A stretch of DNA of 64,000 nt from Sphingobacterium detergens (GCF_003610355.1 NZ_RAPY01000008.1:1-64000), one strand, 5' to 3'; shown: positions 43,731-53,617, numbered from the stretch's first letter. Numbers and translations: made by a program. Notes: a model not told the origin generated them from the letters alone.

Positions 43731-44843
43731 ATGAAAAATACATTAGAAATCACTCCTTTGAAATCATGGTTGGATACTGGAGACAAACCTTTAATTATCG
43801 CAGGCCCTTGTAGTGCAGAAACAGAAGAACAACTGGTATCTACAGCTCATCTATTGGCAAACACTGGAAAAGTAAATATCTTACGTGCAGGAATCTGGAA
43901 ACCACGTACTCGTCCAGGTGAATTTGAAGGTATCGGTTCCATTGGTTTGGAGTGGTTGAAGAGAGCGAAAGAAGAGACAGGTTTATTAACAGCTACAGAG
44001 GTTGCGACAGCAAAACACGTCGAAGAAGCTTTGGCAGCTGGTGTTGATGTACTTTGGGTAGGTGCACGTTCCACTGCAAACCCGTTCACGGTACAAGAAA
44101 TCGCTGATGCACTACAGGGAGTAGACGTACCAGTTTTCGTAAAAAATCCGGTTAACCCAGATTTATCGTTGTGGATTGGTGCTTTGGAGCGTATCAACCG
44201 CGCTGGCATCAAAAAATTAGGTGCTATTCATAGAGGATTCTCTTCTTACGAGAAAACTGCGTTCCGCAATGAGCCAATGTGGGATTTAGCCATCCAGTTA
44301 AAAACTGCTTGTCCTAATTTGCCGATCATCAACGACCCTAGCCACATTTGTGGTAACCGCGAATTGTTACCGTACATCGCACAAAAAGCAATGGATATGG
44401 ATATGCAAGGTTTGATCATCGAATCACATATTGATCCTTCTGTTGCATGGACTGATGCCAAACAACAAGTTACACCAGCAGCCCTAGCAGAGTTGATTAA
44501 TCATTTAACATTACGTAAAGCTGATTCTGACAACCCTTCATTTGAGGATAAATTAGCCGAATTGCGTAGCAACATCGATAAATTGGATGATTTAATTATC
44601 CAAAAAATCGGCGAGCGTATGAAAATTGCAGAGAAAATCGGTGAATACAAACGCGATAACAATGTGACGATCTTACAGGTAAACCGTTGGGATGAGATTG
44701 TTCAAAAACGTACAAAACTTGCTGAAGCACTTTCTTTGGGCAGTGAATTTGCAACAAAATTCCTAGAATTAATTCACAACGAATCTATCCGTAAACAAAA
44801 CGCGGTAATGAATTCACAGGAACAACCAACAGCAGAAGCATAA
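43731..44843 (+). CDS. DAHP synthase / chorismate mutase fusion
   Basis: A 370-residue bifunctional enzyme. Residues 1-260 are a type I-beta 3-deoxy-7-phosphoheptulonate synthase (IIAGPCSAETEEQL, LRAGIWKPRTRPGEFEGIG, IIDPSHI-like NDPSHICGNRELLP, DPSVAWTDAKQQV), the entry enzyme of the shikimate pathway. Residues 275-360 are an AroQ-type chorismate mutase helix domain (LRSNIDKLDDLIIQKIGERM and IAEKIGEYKRDNNVTILQ). The fusion couples the first pathway step to the Phe/Tyr branch and commonly serves as the feedback sensor. Its stop codon overlaps the aroA start (TAATG). Confidence 0.93.
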   Translation: MKNTLEITPLKSWLDTGDKPLIIAGPCSAETEEQLVSTAHLLANTGKVNILRAGIWKPRTRPGEFEGIGSIGLEWLKRAKEETGLLTATEVATAKHVEEALAAGVDVLWVGARSTANPFTVQEIADALQGVDVPVFVKNPVNPDLSLWIGALERINRAGIKKLGAIHRGFSSYEKTAFRNEPMWDLAIQLKTACPNLPIINDPSHICGNRELLPYIAQKAMDMDMQGLIIESHIDPSVAWTDAKQQVTPAALAELINHLTLRKADSDNPSFEDKLAELRSNIDKLDDLIIQKIGERMKIAEKIGEYKRDNNVTILQVNRWDEIVQKRTKLAEALSLGSEFATKFLELIHNESIRKQNAVMNSQEQPTAEA

Positions 44844-46093
44844 TGAATCAACAAGTCATCAAGCTGACGCACCCATCAAAAAAAATAAAAGGCACGGTTC
44901 AACTGACAGGATCAAAATCCGAGAGCAACCGTGCTCTTATTATTCACTCGTTGAGCAAGGGGCAAGTTGATATAGCGAATCTTTCCGAGGCTGCTGATAC
45001 GGTGACGTTAAACCGTGTATTGCAGATTGCATCAGCTCCTCAACCCGGCTACAACACGATTGACATCGGTCCGGCGGGTACAGCAATGCGCTTTTTAACG
45101 GCCTACCTGAACCTTGTTCAAGGAAACTTTATCCTTACAGGGACCGAACGCATGCAACAACGGCCAATCGGTATATTGGTTGATGCCATGAAGGAAATCG
45201 GCGCCGACATTCATTATGAAAAAAAAACCGGCTATCCGCCCCTAAAAATAGAAGGTGGCATATTTCAAGGAAAGGACCGTGTCCGGATAAAAGGAAATAT
45301 CAGTAGCCAATACATCTCTGCGCTGCTATTAATTGCTCCCGCATTGAAAAAAGGGCTTACATTGGAAATCGAGGGCGAACTGACTTCCAGACCCTATGTA
45401 TCCATGACCCTCGATATGCTAAAAAGCGTCGGCATACAGCATGAGTGGACAGCGAATGAAATACATATTGCCCCACAGACTTTTTCAAAAAGCACGATCT
45501 ATGTGGAGCCAGATTGGAGCGCAGCTTCTTACTGGTACGCTATTGTAGCACTGGCAGAAGACGGCGCATCTATCGTCTTACCTGGGCTTAAAAAAGACAG
45601 TCTGCAAGGAGATATTGCAATTGTCGATATCATGACCCATTTTGGCGTGCAATCCAGTTTTGAAGCCGATGGCTTGCATCTTCATAAAACAGCAATAGAT
45701 TCGGAAAAAACGTTATTTGATTTCAAAGAATGCCCAGATCTCGCACAGACTGTCGTCGTTGTCGCTGCAGCTTTAGGTCGTGATGTTTCTTTTACGGGTC
45801 TTGAGACATTAAAGATCAAAGAAACGGACCGAATCGCAGCTCTCCAGACTGAAATAGCAAAATTTGGCGCTGAATTGATAGCAGATAACGAAACCTATCA
45901 TCTTAAAACGGCACAGGTATTCCAGCCAAAAGAGGTGACCTTTGACACTTATGAAGACCACCGTATGGCAATGGCGTTTGCTCCCCTTGCATTGGTTTTT
46001 GACCAGATCAAGATTGCAGAGCCAATGGTTGTAGAAAAATCGTATCCTGATTTCTGGAAACATCTACAGGCCCAATCTTTTAGCATTGACTAA
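44843..46093 (+). CDS. aroA: 3-phosphoshikimate 1-carboxyvinyltransferase (EPSP synthase)
   Basis: A 416-residue enzyme joining shikimate-3-phosphate and PEP. Family segments are TGSKSESNRALIIHSLSKG (substrate-binding Lys and Arg), DIGPAGTAMRFLTAYL (PEP-binding region), RMQQRPIG, PDWSAASYWYAIVAL and KIKETDRIAALQTEIAKFGAE. The PEP-loop reads GPAGTAMRFLTA rather than the usual GNAGTAMRPLTA, a Bacteroidota/class II-like feature with Phe in place of the Pro. Its ATG overlaps the upstream stop codon by one base, indicating translational coupling. It ends at a strong terminator. Confidence 0.95.
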   Translation: MNQQVIKLTHPSKKIKGTVQLTGSKSESNRALIIHSLSKGQVDIANLSEAADTVTLNRVLQIASAPQPGYNTIDIGPAGTAMRFLTAYLNLVQGNFILTGTERMQQRPIGILVDAMKEIGADIHYEKKTGYPPLKIEGGIFQGKDRVRIKGNISSQYISALLLIAPALKKGLTLEIEGELTSRPYVSMTLDMLKSVGIQHEWTANEIHIAPQTFSKSTIYVEPDWSAASYWYAIVALAEDGASIVLPGLKKDSLQGDIAIVDIMTHFGVQSSFEADGLHLHKTAIDSEKTLFDFKECPDLAQTVVVVAAALGRDVSFTGLETLKIKETDRIAALQTEIAKFGAELIADNETYHLKTAQVFQPKEVTFDTYEDHRMAMAFAPLALVFDQIKIAEPMVVEKSYPDFWKHLQAQSFSID

Positions 46094-46100
46094 TATTTTA

Positions 46101-46138
46101 AAAACCAGGGAGAATATAGTTATATACTCCCTGGTTTT
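46101..46138 (+). terminator. Terminator after aroA
   Basis: AAAACCAGGGAG (46101-46112) pairs perfectly with CTCCCTGGTTTT (46127-46138) across a 14-base AT-rich loop, 7 bases past the aroA stop codon. aroC therefore probably has its own promoter in 46139-46308. Confidence 0.85.
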
Positions 46139-46308
46139 ATAACCTATATACACGCTATTAATAGCTTTAATGGCAACAAAAGAAATACTACCCGCGGACA
46201 AACGCAGTCATGATTGAAAATAATCAACTTGATAAAGTTAGGTTTTACAGTAGTGTTTTCATTGCATTTAAAGGCAAATTTATCTAAGTTTATTGAAATT
46301 TAATTCTT

Positions 46309-47415
46309 ATGGCAGGAAACTCATTTGGCGATTTATTCAGAATCAGCACTTTTGGCGAATCACACGGAAAAGCGATCGGTGTAATTATTGATGGTTGCCC
46401 CTCAAATATAACGATAGACGAAGAGTTTATACAGTCTGAACTAGATAAACGGAAACCCGGACAGTCCAGAATTACCACACAACGAAAAGAAAGTGATACC
46501 GCTCAGATATTATCGGGCGTATTCGAAGGGAAGTCGACCGGAACTCCGATTGCCATTGTTATACCAAATGAAGATCAACGTTCCAAGGACTATACCCACA
46601 TTAAAGATATCTTCAGGCCTTCCCACGCGGACTTCACCTATCAGATGAAATATGGTATCCGTGACTACCGTGGTGGTGGCCGTTCCTCAGCCCGTGAAAC
46701 AGCCGCCCGCGTTGCTGCAGGTGCTGTTGCAAAGAGTTTTTTACAACAATTTGGCATCGAAATCTTCGCGCATGTTTCGGGTGTGGGTACGATCGAAGCG
46801 CCCAATTTGGACACCAAAGATCTTAAAGCCCTGCTTGAGCTACGCGAATCTAATATCGCACGCTGTGCTGATCCAGCTACAGCCAATGAAATGGTCGAAT
46901 TTATAGATTCAGTAAGAAAAGCAGGTGATACAGTAGGTGGACGCATTTCGGCCGTGGTAAGACATGTCCCCGTTGGACTTGGAGAACCTGTATTTGACAA
47001 ACTCCATGCTGACCTCGCGAAAGCGATGATGAGCATCAATGCTGTACACGGATTTGAATATGGATCAGGTTTTGCAGGTTCAGAGTTGCGAGGTTCCGAA
47101 CATAATGATATATTTGTAGCAGATGACCATGATTTAAATCAAGTGCATACACATACCAATTTCTCTGGGGGAATACAGGGTGGCATATCAAACGGTATGG
47201 ATATTACTTTTAAAGTAGCATTTAAGCCTGTTGCAACCATCATGAGAGATCAAGAAACAGTCGACATCCATGGCAACCCAGCCATCGCAAGTGGTAAGGG
47301 AAGACATGATCCTTGTGTTGTTTCGAGAGCGGTAATTATTGTAGAAGCCATGGCGGCACTTGTGATTGCGGATCATCTACTTAAACATCAAAGTTACAAA
47401 CATGCTGCAAGATAA
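46309..47415 (+). CDS. aroC: Chorismate synthase
   Basis: A 368-residue FMN-dependent enzyme making chorismate from EPSP, the last shared step of the pathway. The signatures are [19 protein letters not shown] near residue 17, [24 protein letters not shown] near 120 and [29 protein letters not shown] near the C-terminus. It is full length and separated from the pheA-aroA group by a terminator. The ROK-family gene overlaps its 3' end by 14 bases. Confidence 0.96.
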   Translation: MAGNSFGDLFRISTFGESHGKAIGVIIDGCPSNITIDEEFIQSELDKRKPGQSRITTQRKESDTAQILSGVFEGKSTGTPIAIVIPNEDQRSKDYTHIKDIFRPSHADFTYQMKYGIRDYRGGGRSSARETAARVAAGAVAKSFLQQFGIEIFAHVSGVGTIEAPNLDTKDLKALLELRESNIARCADPATANEMVEFIDSVRKAGDTVGGRISAVVRHVPVGLGEPVFDKLHADLAKAMMSINAVHGFEYGSGFAGSELRGSEHNDIFVADDHDLNQVHTHTNFSGGIQGGISNGMDITFKVAFKPVATIMRDQETVDIHGNPAIASGKGRHDPCVVSRAVIIVEAMAALVIADHLLKHQSYKHAAR

Positions 47416-48256
47416 TTATGTCGTAGGTGTTGATATTGGAGGCACTCATATTTCTGCCTGTATCATTGATACCAAACAATGGAATATACATTTAGAGAAC
47501 GTGGTCAGAAACCACGTTTTTTCTCAAGGAGATGCTAAAACGATTTTACACACCTGGGCTTCCACAATACAGGATAGTATTACCACCTCACCCACTGCTA
47601 TTCAATTCATTGGCATAGCAATGCCGGGCCCTTTTGACTATGAAAATGGCATCTCTAAAATGTTAGGGCAAAGCAAGTACGACAACTTGTACGATCAGGA
47701 CATTAAAAGCCTTTTATCCGCTGAGTTGGGTTTACCTTCTACTGCTATTCACTTTATCAATGATGCAGCGGCTTTCCTACAAGGTGAAATATTTGTACAG
47801 AACCTTCAGACCAATCCGAGAATACTCGGGATTACATTAGGGACTGGCTTAGGATCTGCGGTATGGAATAAGGGCGAGAAGGCCTTCGATGCAGACCTTT
47901 GGAATACACCTTATCAGGAAAGTATCTTTGAAGAATATCTTGTGACAAGATGGTTTGTCAAACGGTTTAAAGAGATCACTGGGAAAGATGTCACTGGTTT
48001 AAAAGAAATTTTGGACAATCATAGAGAAACAGCTGCATTCGCAACAATCAAAGATGAATACGCAACACATCTATTCGATTTTATGCAGTTTTTTGAAGAA
48101 AAATATCAGACTAATCTCTTTATTATTGGTGGCAATATTGCGAAAGCACTTCCTATCTTTATCGCGGATCGGGAAGAATTCAATAGATTCACTATCTATA
48201 CAGCTATATTGGGTGAAAAGGCAGCCATGATCGGCGCTGCAAGTATTTTCAGTTAG
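47402..48256 (+). CDS. ROK-family sugar-kinase-like protein
   Basis: A 284-residue ROK protein of the ASKHA fold: [20 protein letters not shown] (phosphate-1) at the N-terminus, [25 protein letters not shown] (catalytic Asp region) and [14 protein letters not shown] (phosphate-2). The zinc-binding CxCGxxGCxE motif of most ROK kinases is missing, as expected for a divergent subgroup. The substrate is unknown; glucokinase-like activity is only a guess. The start ATG 47402 lies inside aroC. An in-frame ATG at 47366 would deepen the overlap. A 15-bp hairpin terminator follows the gene. Confidence 0.82.
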   Translation: MLQDNYVVGVDIGGTHISACIIDTKQWNIHLENVVRNHVFSQGDAKTILHTWASTIQDSITTSPTAIQFIGIAMPGPFDYENGISKMLGQSKYDNLYDQDIKSLLSAELGLPSTAIHFINDAAAFLQGEIFVQNLQTNPRILGITLGTGLGSAVWNKGEKAFDADLWNTPYQESIFEEYLVTRWFVKRFKEITGKDVTGLKEILDNHRETAAFATIKDEYATHLFDFMQFFEEKYQTNLFIIGGNIAKALPIFIADREEFNRFTIYTAILGEKAAMIGAASIFS

Positions 48257-48300
48257 TTTAGGGACTTAAAAACACAAAATAGCGTTTCCCCTAAAAAAGA

Positions 48301-48344
48301 ATACTATTCAAAGAGTTTCTTGCAAGCAGCTCTTTGAATAGTAT
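48301..48344. terminator. Hairpin between convergent ROK and E1 genes
   Basis: ATACTATTCAAAGAG (48301-48315) pairs perfectly with 48330-48344 across a 14-base loop. It lies 44 bases past the ROK stop codon and 32 bases beyond the end of the minus-strand E1 gene. Confidence 0.65.
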
Positions 48345-48376
48345 CGCTAAAATAACAGATGCAAAGAAATATCCGT

Positions 48377-50794
48377 CTATTCAAACATAGATGGATATTT
48401 TTCTGGGTTAGCCTCATGCATGATTGCATATACCGTCTCTACAACATCATCTGAAGATGGTTTTGAGAAATAATCACCATCCGAACCATAAGGTGGGCGA
48501 TGCGCTTTTGCAGTCAATGTTCTAGGTTGGCTATCAAGTAAATAATAACCATTTTGATTTTCAAGTATTTCCTGCAGTATAAATGCGGCAGCACCCCCAG
48601 GTACATCCTCATCTACCACTAACAACTTATTTGTTTTTTTCAGAGACTCCGCACATAATTGTCCTTTATCAAATGGCAACAAGGTCTGCGCATCAATAAT
48701 CTCGATAAATATTCCCAAACGTTCTAATTCTACAGCTGCTTCTTCGACAACACGCAAAGTTGAGCCATAGGAAACAACAGTGATATCCTGTCCTTCTTTA
48801 ATGCGCTCAGCATAACCTATTGGCACTGTAAATTCCCCAACATTCTCTGGCAAGCGTTCTTTGAGGCGATATCCATTCAAACATTCAACGACAATAGCTG
48901 GTTCATCTGAGCGGAAAAGCGTATTATACATTCCAGCAGCTTGTGTCATATTACGAGGTACGCAGACATGCAATCCTCTTAAAGAGCCCAATATCACAGA
49001 CATCGGTGATCCCGAATGCCATACCCCCTCCAATCGGTGTCCGCGGGTACGGATAATGACCGGTGCTTTTTGCCCTCCGAAAGTACGGTAACTTAAGCTG
49101 GCTAAATCGTCACTGGCAACAGTGATACCGTAAATCAAATAATCTAAGTATTGAATTTCAGCAATTGGTTTTAACCCACGGATTGCCAATCCGATCCCTT
49201 TACCGATAATTGAATTTTCGCGGATCCCGGTATCAAATACGCGATGTGCACCGAGCTTATCCTGTAGACCTGCAAATCCTTGGTTAACATCTCCTATTTT
49301 CCCTACATCTTCCCCGAATGCCAATAAACGTTCATCTCGTTGAAAATTTTCTTCAAAACAAAGATTCAAGACTTCCCGACCATCTACGATTTTAGAATCC
49401 TCACTATAAATCGCTTCTACTGTAGGCACATTGAAGGGAGAATCAACGCCATCCGTAAATAATTTGGAGTTATACCGTTTCTCGTTAATCTCCTGTTTAA
49501 CTTTATACCAATTCAACAATTCCTGACGGCCTTCTGTGTCTTTTCCCTTTAGCTCATGTAAGATCTTCCGAACCTGTCCATATACCTCTTTCAGAGAGGG
49601 TTCAACCATCGATTGCAGTTTTTTTGCGGCGAAGTCCGCCTTTTCATTTGGAATTCGTGACAATAGATCAATGGCTTCTTTCGCTTCAAGCGTCAAAGTT
49701 CTGATATAATCAGTCCAAGCCCTTTTTTGTTCCTGGCGAACAAAATCCTTAGCATCACGATCCAGTTGATCCAACTCTTCATCTGTAGCGATACCCGAAC
49801 TTTGTATCCACTCTTTCATTTTCGCAATACAATCGAAGTCCGTTTCCCACTGCAAGCGTTCCTGAGATTTATAACGCTCGTGGGATCCTGAAGACGAGTG
49901 CCCTTGCGGTTGTGTCAATTCAGTCACATGGATCAGACAGGGGATATGCTTTTCTCTTGCTATATTTGCGGCCTGTTCGTATGTTTCACACAAGCCTGCA
50001 TAATCCCAACCTCTGACTTTAAAAATTTCAATTCCGTTTGTCAGTTCCTCTTTTTGAAAACCCTTCAGTATTTCAGAAATATCACCTTTTGTGGTCTGGG
50101 TCTCATTCGATACCGAGATTCCGTAACCATCATCCCAAATAGAAATAACCGCAGGAATCTGATGTACTCCGGCAGCATTGACGACTTCAAAAAATACACC
50201 TTCTGAAGTTGCAGCATTACCTATTGTACAGAAGGTAACTTCATTTCCCCTATTCGAGAAATAGGACAAATAATCCAAGTTTCTATTTTGTTTATATAAT
50301 TTAGATGCTAATCCTAACCCCAATATTCTTGCCATCTGCCCACCTGTGGTAGATATATCCGAAAACGAATTCTTCTGCACCGTTTGATCAAGCCAATTAC
50401 CCTGATCATCCAGCACCCTTGTAGAAAAATGACAGTTCATTTGTCGACCGGCAGAGGAAGGATCAGCTTCAACATCTGGATGTGCATATAATTGAGAAAA
50501 AAAACGATAGACATCACTGATGCCTGAAGCAAATATAAATGTTTGGTCACGGTAATATCCCGATCGCCAATCGCCATTTCTGAAGACCTTAGCCATCGCA
50601 ATTTGTGCCAATTCTTTTCCATCGCCAAAAATACCAAACTTCGCCTTACCTGTAAGCACTTCCTTACGTCCCAATAAACTTACGTAACGACTTTCCAAGG
50701 CGGTCCGATAATCATTCACAATAATCTTTCTGAACTCGTCAAAGCTCAAAGTGGAAATAGATTCATTGTTTTGGTCAAATGCAGTATCAAACAT
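48377..50794 (-). CDS. 2-oxoacid dehydrogenase E1, fused alpha and beta subunits (branched-chain type)
   Basis: An 805-residue fusion: the alpha part (about 1-400) binds thiamine diphosphate and the beta part (about 460-805) supplies the second half of the active site. It decarboxylates a branched-chain 2-oxoacid and acylates an E2 lipoyl domain. Beta signatures are LLAFGEDVGKIGDVNQGFAGL, RTRGHRLEGVWHSGSPMSVI and HVCVPRNMTQAAGMYNTLF. In the alpha part the thiamine/Mg motif reads GNAATSEG followed by SIWDDGYGI, where I would expect Asp in the second position (GDA or GDG). No E2 or E3 gene is nearby. The gene is divergent from the DEAD-box helicase gene. Confidence 0.9.
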   Translation of the reverse strand: MFDTAFDQNNESISTLSFDEFRKIIVNDYRTALESRYVSLLGRKEVLTGKAKFGIFGDGKELAQIAMAKVFRNGDWRSGYYRDQTFIFASGISDVYRFFSQLYAHPDVEADPSSAGRQMNCHFSTRVLDDQGNWLDQTVQKNSFSDISTTGGQMARILGLGLASKLYKQNRNLDYLSYFSNRGNEVTFCTIGNAATSEGVFFEVVNAAGVHQIPAVISIWDDGYGISVSNETQTTKGDISEILKGFQKEELTNGIEIFKVRGWDYAGLCETYEQAANIAREKHIPCLIHVTELTQPQGHSSSGSHERYKSQERLQWETDFDCIAKMKEWIQSSGIATDEELDQLDRDAKDFVRQEQKRAWTDYIRTLTLEAKEAIDLLSRIPNEKADFAAKKLQSMVEPSLKEVYGQVRKILHELKGKDTEGRQELLNWYKVKQEINEKRYNSKLFTDGVDSPFNVPTVEAIYSEDSKIVDGREVLNLCFEENFQRDERLLAFGEDVGKIGDVNQGFAGLQDKLGAHRVFDTGIRENSIIGKGIGLAIRGLKPIAEIQYLDYLIYGITVASDDLASLSYRTFGGQKAPVIIRTRGHRLEGVWHSGSPMSVILGSLRGLHVCVPRNMTQAAGMYNTLFRSDEPAIVVECLNGYRLKERLPENVGEFTVPIGYAERIKEGQDITVVSYGSTLRVVEEAAVELERLGIFIEIIDAQTLLPFDKGQLCAESLKKTNKLLVVDEDVPGGAAAFILQEILENQNGYYLLDSQPRTLTAKAHRPPYGSDGDYFSKPSSDDVVETVYAIMHEANPEKYPSMFE

Positions 50795-50848
50795 ATTCTT
50801 TTTTGTTTCAACAAATTTAACAAAAATATTATTCTATATAATTGGTGT

Positions 50849-50867
50849 TTGTCAAATAATTTGACAA
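50849..50867. promoter_or_regulatory. 19-bp perfect palindrome upstream of the E1 gene
   Basis: TTGTCAAAT-A-ATTTGACAA is a perfect inverted repeat 55 bases upstream of the E1 ATG in the divergent intergenic region. A second inverted repeat, tttctcaaa (50901-50909) with tttgagaaa (50919-50927), lies next to it. Both look like operators for dimeric regulators. The regulator is unknown. The remainder to 51072 holds no gene. Confidence 0.5.
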
Positions 50868-51072
50868 TCAATAGTTCGTATTTGAAATAGAATATTCTAA
50901 TTTCTCAAATTAGTACTTTTTGAGAAAAATTCCTAATTTTTGCAGATTTTTAATTATCATAGATAGGGATTGAACGCTAGCGGCAGGGGATCAGAAATTC
51001 ATAGCTTCATGATCTTCTAAGACAAAGACTCGAGATTGAGATAGTTCTTTTTTTAAATTTTAACTTTTTACT

Positions 51073-52263
51073 GTGAATTTTTCGACACTACAACTCAATA
51101 AGCTCCTTTTTTCCAACATTGAGAAACAAAAGCTTTCGGTATTAACAACTGTCCAGGAACAGGCTATCCCTGCTATATTAGCTGGCGAAGATTGTTTGGC
51201 GATTGCCCCTACGGGAACCGGAAAAACCGAGGCTTTTGCCATCCCGATCGTACAACATTTATTAGAAAAAGAACAAAGAGAACACGCCTCCGTTCTTATT
51301 CTACTTCCAACACGCGAACTCTGTATCCAAACGAAAGATCGAATTGCTAAACTGATTGAGGGTACAGGTCTCAATATTGCCAGTTTTTATGGTGGCGGAA
51401 CTTACGAACGCCAGCTTGCGGCCTATCCTAAAGCTCAGCTGATCCTGGCTACTCCAGGCAGATTACTTGACTTTTTGGAACAACAGCTTGTTGATCTAAA
51501 AGCGATAAACACCCTAGTCATTGATGAATTCGATCAATTGCTCGATCTTGGTTTTGCATTAGAAATCAATAAAATTATACAGGCACTTCCAACCAAAAGA
51601 CAGTCTATTTTTGTTTCGGCGACACGCACAGCAGAAATGGATAAGATCATTCAAAAAAGGCTCAAAAATCCGATAGAAGTCAGGGTAGAAGATCATCTAA
51701 AAAAAGGAAAAATAAGCGAGTATGTATTATATGTTGATAAAAATGACAAGAAAAATCTAGTCCGTTACCTTCTTGAAAACAAAATTAAATCGCAAGCCCT
51801 TATTTTCACCCGGACAGTACATGCTGTCGAACGGATTGAAACAGACCTTCATCGAAATGGCATTTCGGCACTAGCACTATATGGTGATAAGTCGCAACAG
51901 CAGCGCGAGGAGATTATCTCCAAATTTAGAAATAAAGAAAACAGGGTTTTGATTGCCACAGATTTGCTAGCAAGGGGCATAGATTTCCCCGATTTGGAAG
52001 CTATCATAAACTATGAAGTACCGGACTCTCCAGAGGTATATACGCATCGTATCGGAAGAACGGGCCGCTCTCAGGCTGACGGTACGGCCATCACACTCTG
52101 CGACGCCGAAGACAACCAAAAGTGGATCAAACTACAGTTGTCACTAAATAAACAGATACAGATTGACGATCAACATCCATTTTTATTGAGCTGGGAGAAA
52201 ATGCTGTCCAGTAGCCAAAACAATGGCCGAAAAGGACAATCAAAATCAAGAAAACGTCGTTAA
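51073..52263 (+). CDS. DEAD-box-type RNA helicase
   Basis: A 396-residue superfamily 2 helicase: Q-motif region (LTTVQEQAIPAILAG), APTGTGKTEAF (Walker A), LPTRELCIQ (Ia), ATPGRLLDF (Ib), VIDEFDQLLDLGF (motif II, DEFD instead of DEAD), VSATRT (III, SAT), LIFTRTVHAVE (IV), ATDLLARGIDFP (V) and HRIGRTGR (VI). A basic tail (KSRKRR) ends the protein. It probably remodels ribosomal or messenger RNA, possibly at low temperature. The start is GTG at 51073, the only start codon that includes the Q-motif lead. Confidence 0.92.
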   Translation: MNFSTLQLNKLLFSNIEKQKLSVLTTVQEQAIPAILAGEDCLAIAPTGTGKTEAFAIPIVQHLLEKEQREHASVLILLPTRELCIQTKDRIAKLIEGTGLNIASFYGGGTYERQLAAYPKAQLILATPGRLLDFLEQQLVDLKAINTLVIDEFDQLLDLGFALEINKIIQALPTKRQSIFVSATRTAEMDKIIQKRLKNPIEVRVEDHLKKGKISEYVLYVDKNDKKNLVRYLLENKIKSQALIFTRTVHAVERIETDLHRNGISALALYGDKSQQQREEIISKFRNKENRVLIATDLLARGIDFPDLEAIINYEVPDSPEVYTHRIGRTGRSQADGTAITLCDAEDNQKWIKLQLSLNKQIQIDDQHPFLLSWEKMLSSSQNNGRKGQSKSRKRR

Positions 52264-52315
52264 ATTATAATTATTCTTTTACTTTTACCTGCAATTAACA
52301 AAATCACAGTCCAAG

Positions 52316-53062
52316 ATGAGTACAATACATTTATTTGACGATAGTAACAATGCGAACGACAATCGCTTAGGGGATCTGGAAAAAACCATCATCATTAATA
52401 ATCTGATGGAGGTTCCTTTTGCAGAGCGGGATGAATTATGGCGTGATACCTTCTTAAATAACATCGCAGAGTGTACATTGAAACTCGCCGAAACCGAAGT
52501 CGTCATCGGTCCGGACGGATTTCCCTATTTCCAGTTGGAAAGTGTCCCCAAAGATCAGAATTTTCAGGCCTTTGTGATCAAAAACCGTTTAAAGGATTTT
52601 GTACTACCAAAAGGCTTTGGTATTGCCATTAATACACAAAATGAAAATCCAGACTGGATATTTACCTATGGCGATCTGGTCAATTATTTCCTGAATGAGG
52701 AGTTTTATACAGACGAGAGTATTTTTTCGCAAAAAAATGAGCAAACCACAATCGGCAAAGATGAAGAAATTTTAGTTGGCCAACCTTCCGAAACGATCCT
52801 ACCTTATCATGTTCGTACACAGCTTCGTGAGTTTCTGGATTATTATGGTGTCAAGAATGCCAAAATTATGCTTATCGCACGTAATTATAAAGACGAAGAA
52901 AAAGCCTCTCAAGATCTGGTATTTAATATCGTTGCCAATCAGTTTAGAACAGAGAAAGAATTTACGAATATCATGGAAGCAATAGGCTGGTTTTTACCAA
53001 GACATTACTCCTATATCGGGTTGGATGAATTTGCGGTTGAAAATGGTTTCATGCCATTATAG
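52316..53062 (+). CDS. Conserved-looking protein of unknown function
   Basis: A 248-residue soluble protein without signal peptide or membrane helix. I do not recognise a domain. It is acidic, with an N-terminal helical part (residues 20-65), a middle segment VIGPDGFPYFQLESVPKDQN, and a C-terminal part ending FLPRHYSYIGLDEFAVENGF. It lies 52 bases after the helicase gene and 36 bases before the Nudix gene, same strand, with no terminator between, so the three are probably co-transcribed. Confidence 0.7.
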   Translation: MSTIHLFDDSNNANDNRLGDLEKTIIINNLMEVPFAERDELWRDTFLNNIAECTLKLAETEVVIGPDGFPYFQLESVPKDQNFQAFVIKNRLKDFVLPKGFGIAINTQNENPDWIFTYGDLVNYFLNEEFYTDESIFSQKNEQTTIGKDEEILVGQPSETILPYHVRTQLREFLDYYGVKNAKIMLIARNYKDEEKASQDLVFNIVANQFRTEKEFTNIMEAIGWFLPRHYSYIGLDEFAVENGFMPL

Positions 53063-53098
53063 AAGAAAAAATTTGATTATATAAATAGAGAATAAATA

Positions 53099-53554
53099 AT
53101 GTTTCCATTTAACGTAAGAGTATACGGGATATTGATCAACGAGAAAGAGGAAGTGCTGATCAGTGATGAAAGAACGGAAAATGTTTCATTTACCAAATTC
53201 CCCGGTGGAGGGCTAGAGTACGGCGAAGGTCTATTGGAGGCTTTAATCAGAGAATATCAAGAAGAGTGTGCATTTGACATTGACGTCGTTAAGCATATCT
53301 ATACCACTGATTTTTACGAAAAATCAAGCTTCAACGATAGTCAGATCATATCAATTTATTATCAGGTCAAAAATACTTCGACCATTCAGATCAGAACGAC
53401 GACTAAAGCATTTGATTTTGATCTGGATCAGAAAGTTGAAGATAATAAGCGTCAATCCTTCCGATGGGTTCCGTTACAAATGCTTTCGATAGAAGATCTG
53501 ACATTCAAAACCGATCAAATCGCTTGGTTGGAATTTTTGAAAACAATCAAATGA
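53099..53554 (+). CDS. Nudix hydrolase
   Basis: A 151-residue Nudix protein. The Nudix box spans about residues 39-61: GGGLEYGEGLLEALIREYQE followed by ECAFD, containing the metal-binding REYQEE core. It hydrolyses a nucleoside diphosphate linked to another group; the substrate is not predictable. It is the last gene of the helicase group; the 355 bases downstream contain a probable RNA gene. Confidence 0.88.
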   Translation: MFPFNVRVYGILINEKEEVLISDERTENVSFTKFPGGGLEYGEGLLEALIREYQEECAFDIDVVKHIYTTDFYEKSSFNDSQIISIYYQVKNTSTIQIRTTTKAFDFDLDQKVEDNKRQSFRWVPLQMLSIEDLTFKTDQIAWLEFLKTIK

Positions 53555-53583
53555 TAATAAATTTCTAATTTTCGTCGATTTTA

Positions 53584-53614
53584 TTTGTATTTAAAAAATA
53601 AACATATATCTTTA
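53584..53614 (+). promoter_or_regulatory. Promoter of the candidate structured RNA
   Basis: TTTG (53584-53587) and TATCTTTA (53607-53614) separated by exactly 19 bases: a near-consensus Bacteroidota promoter with one mismatch in the final base of the -7 box. Transcription should begin close to 53618, exactly where the RNA's closing helix starts. Confidence 0.6.
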
Positions 53615-53617
53615 CGT

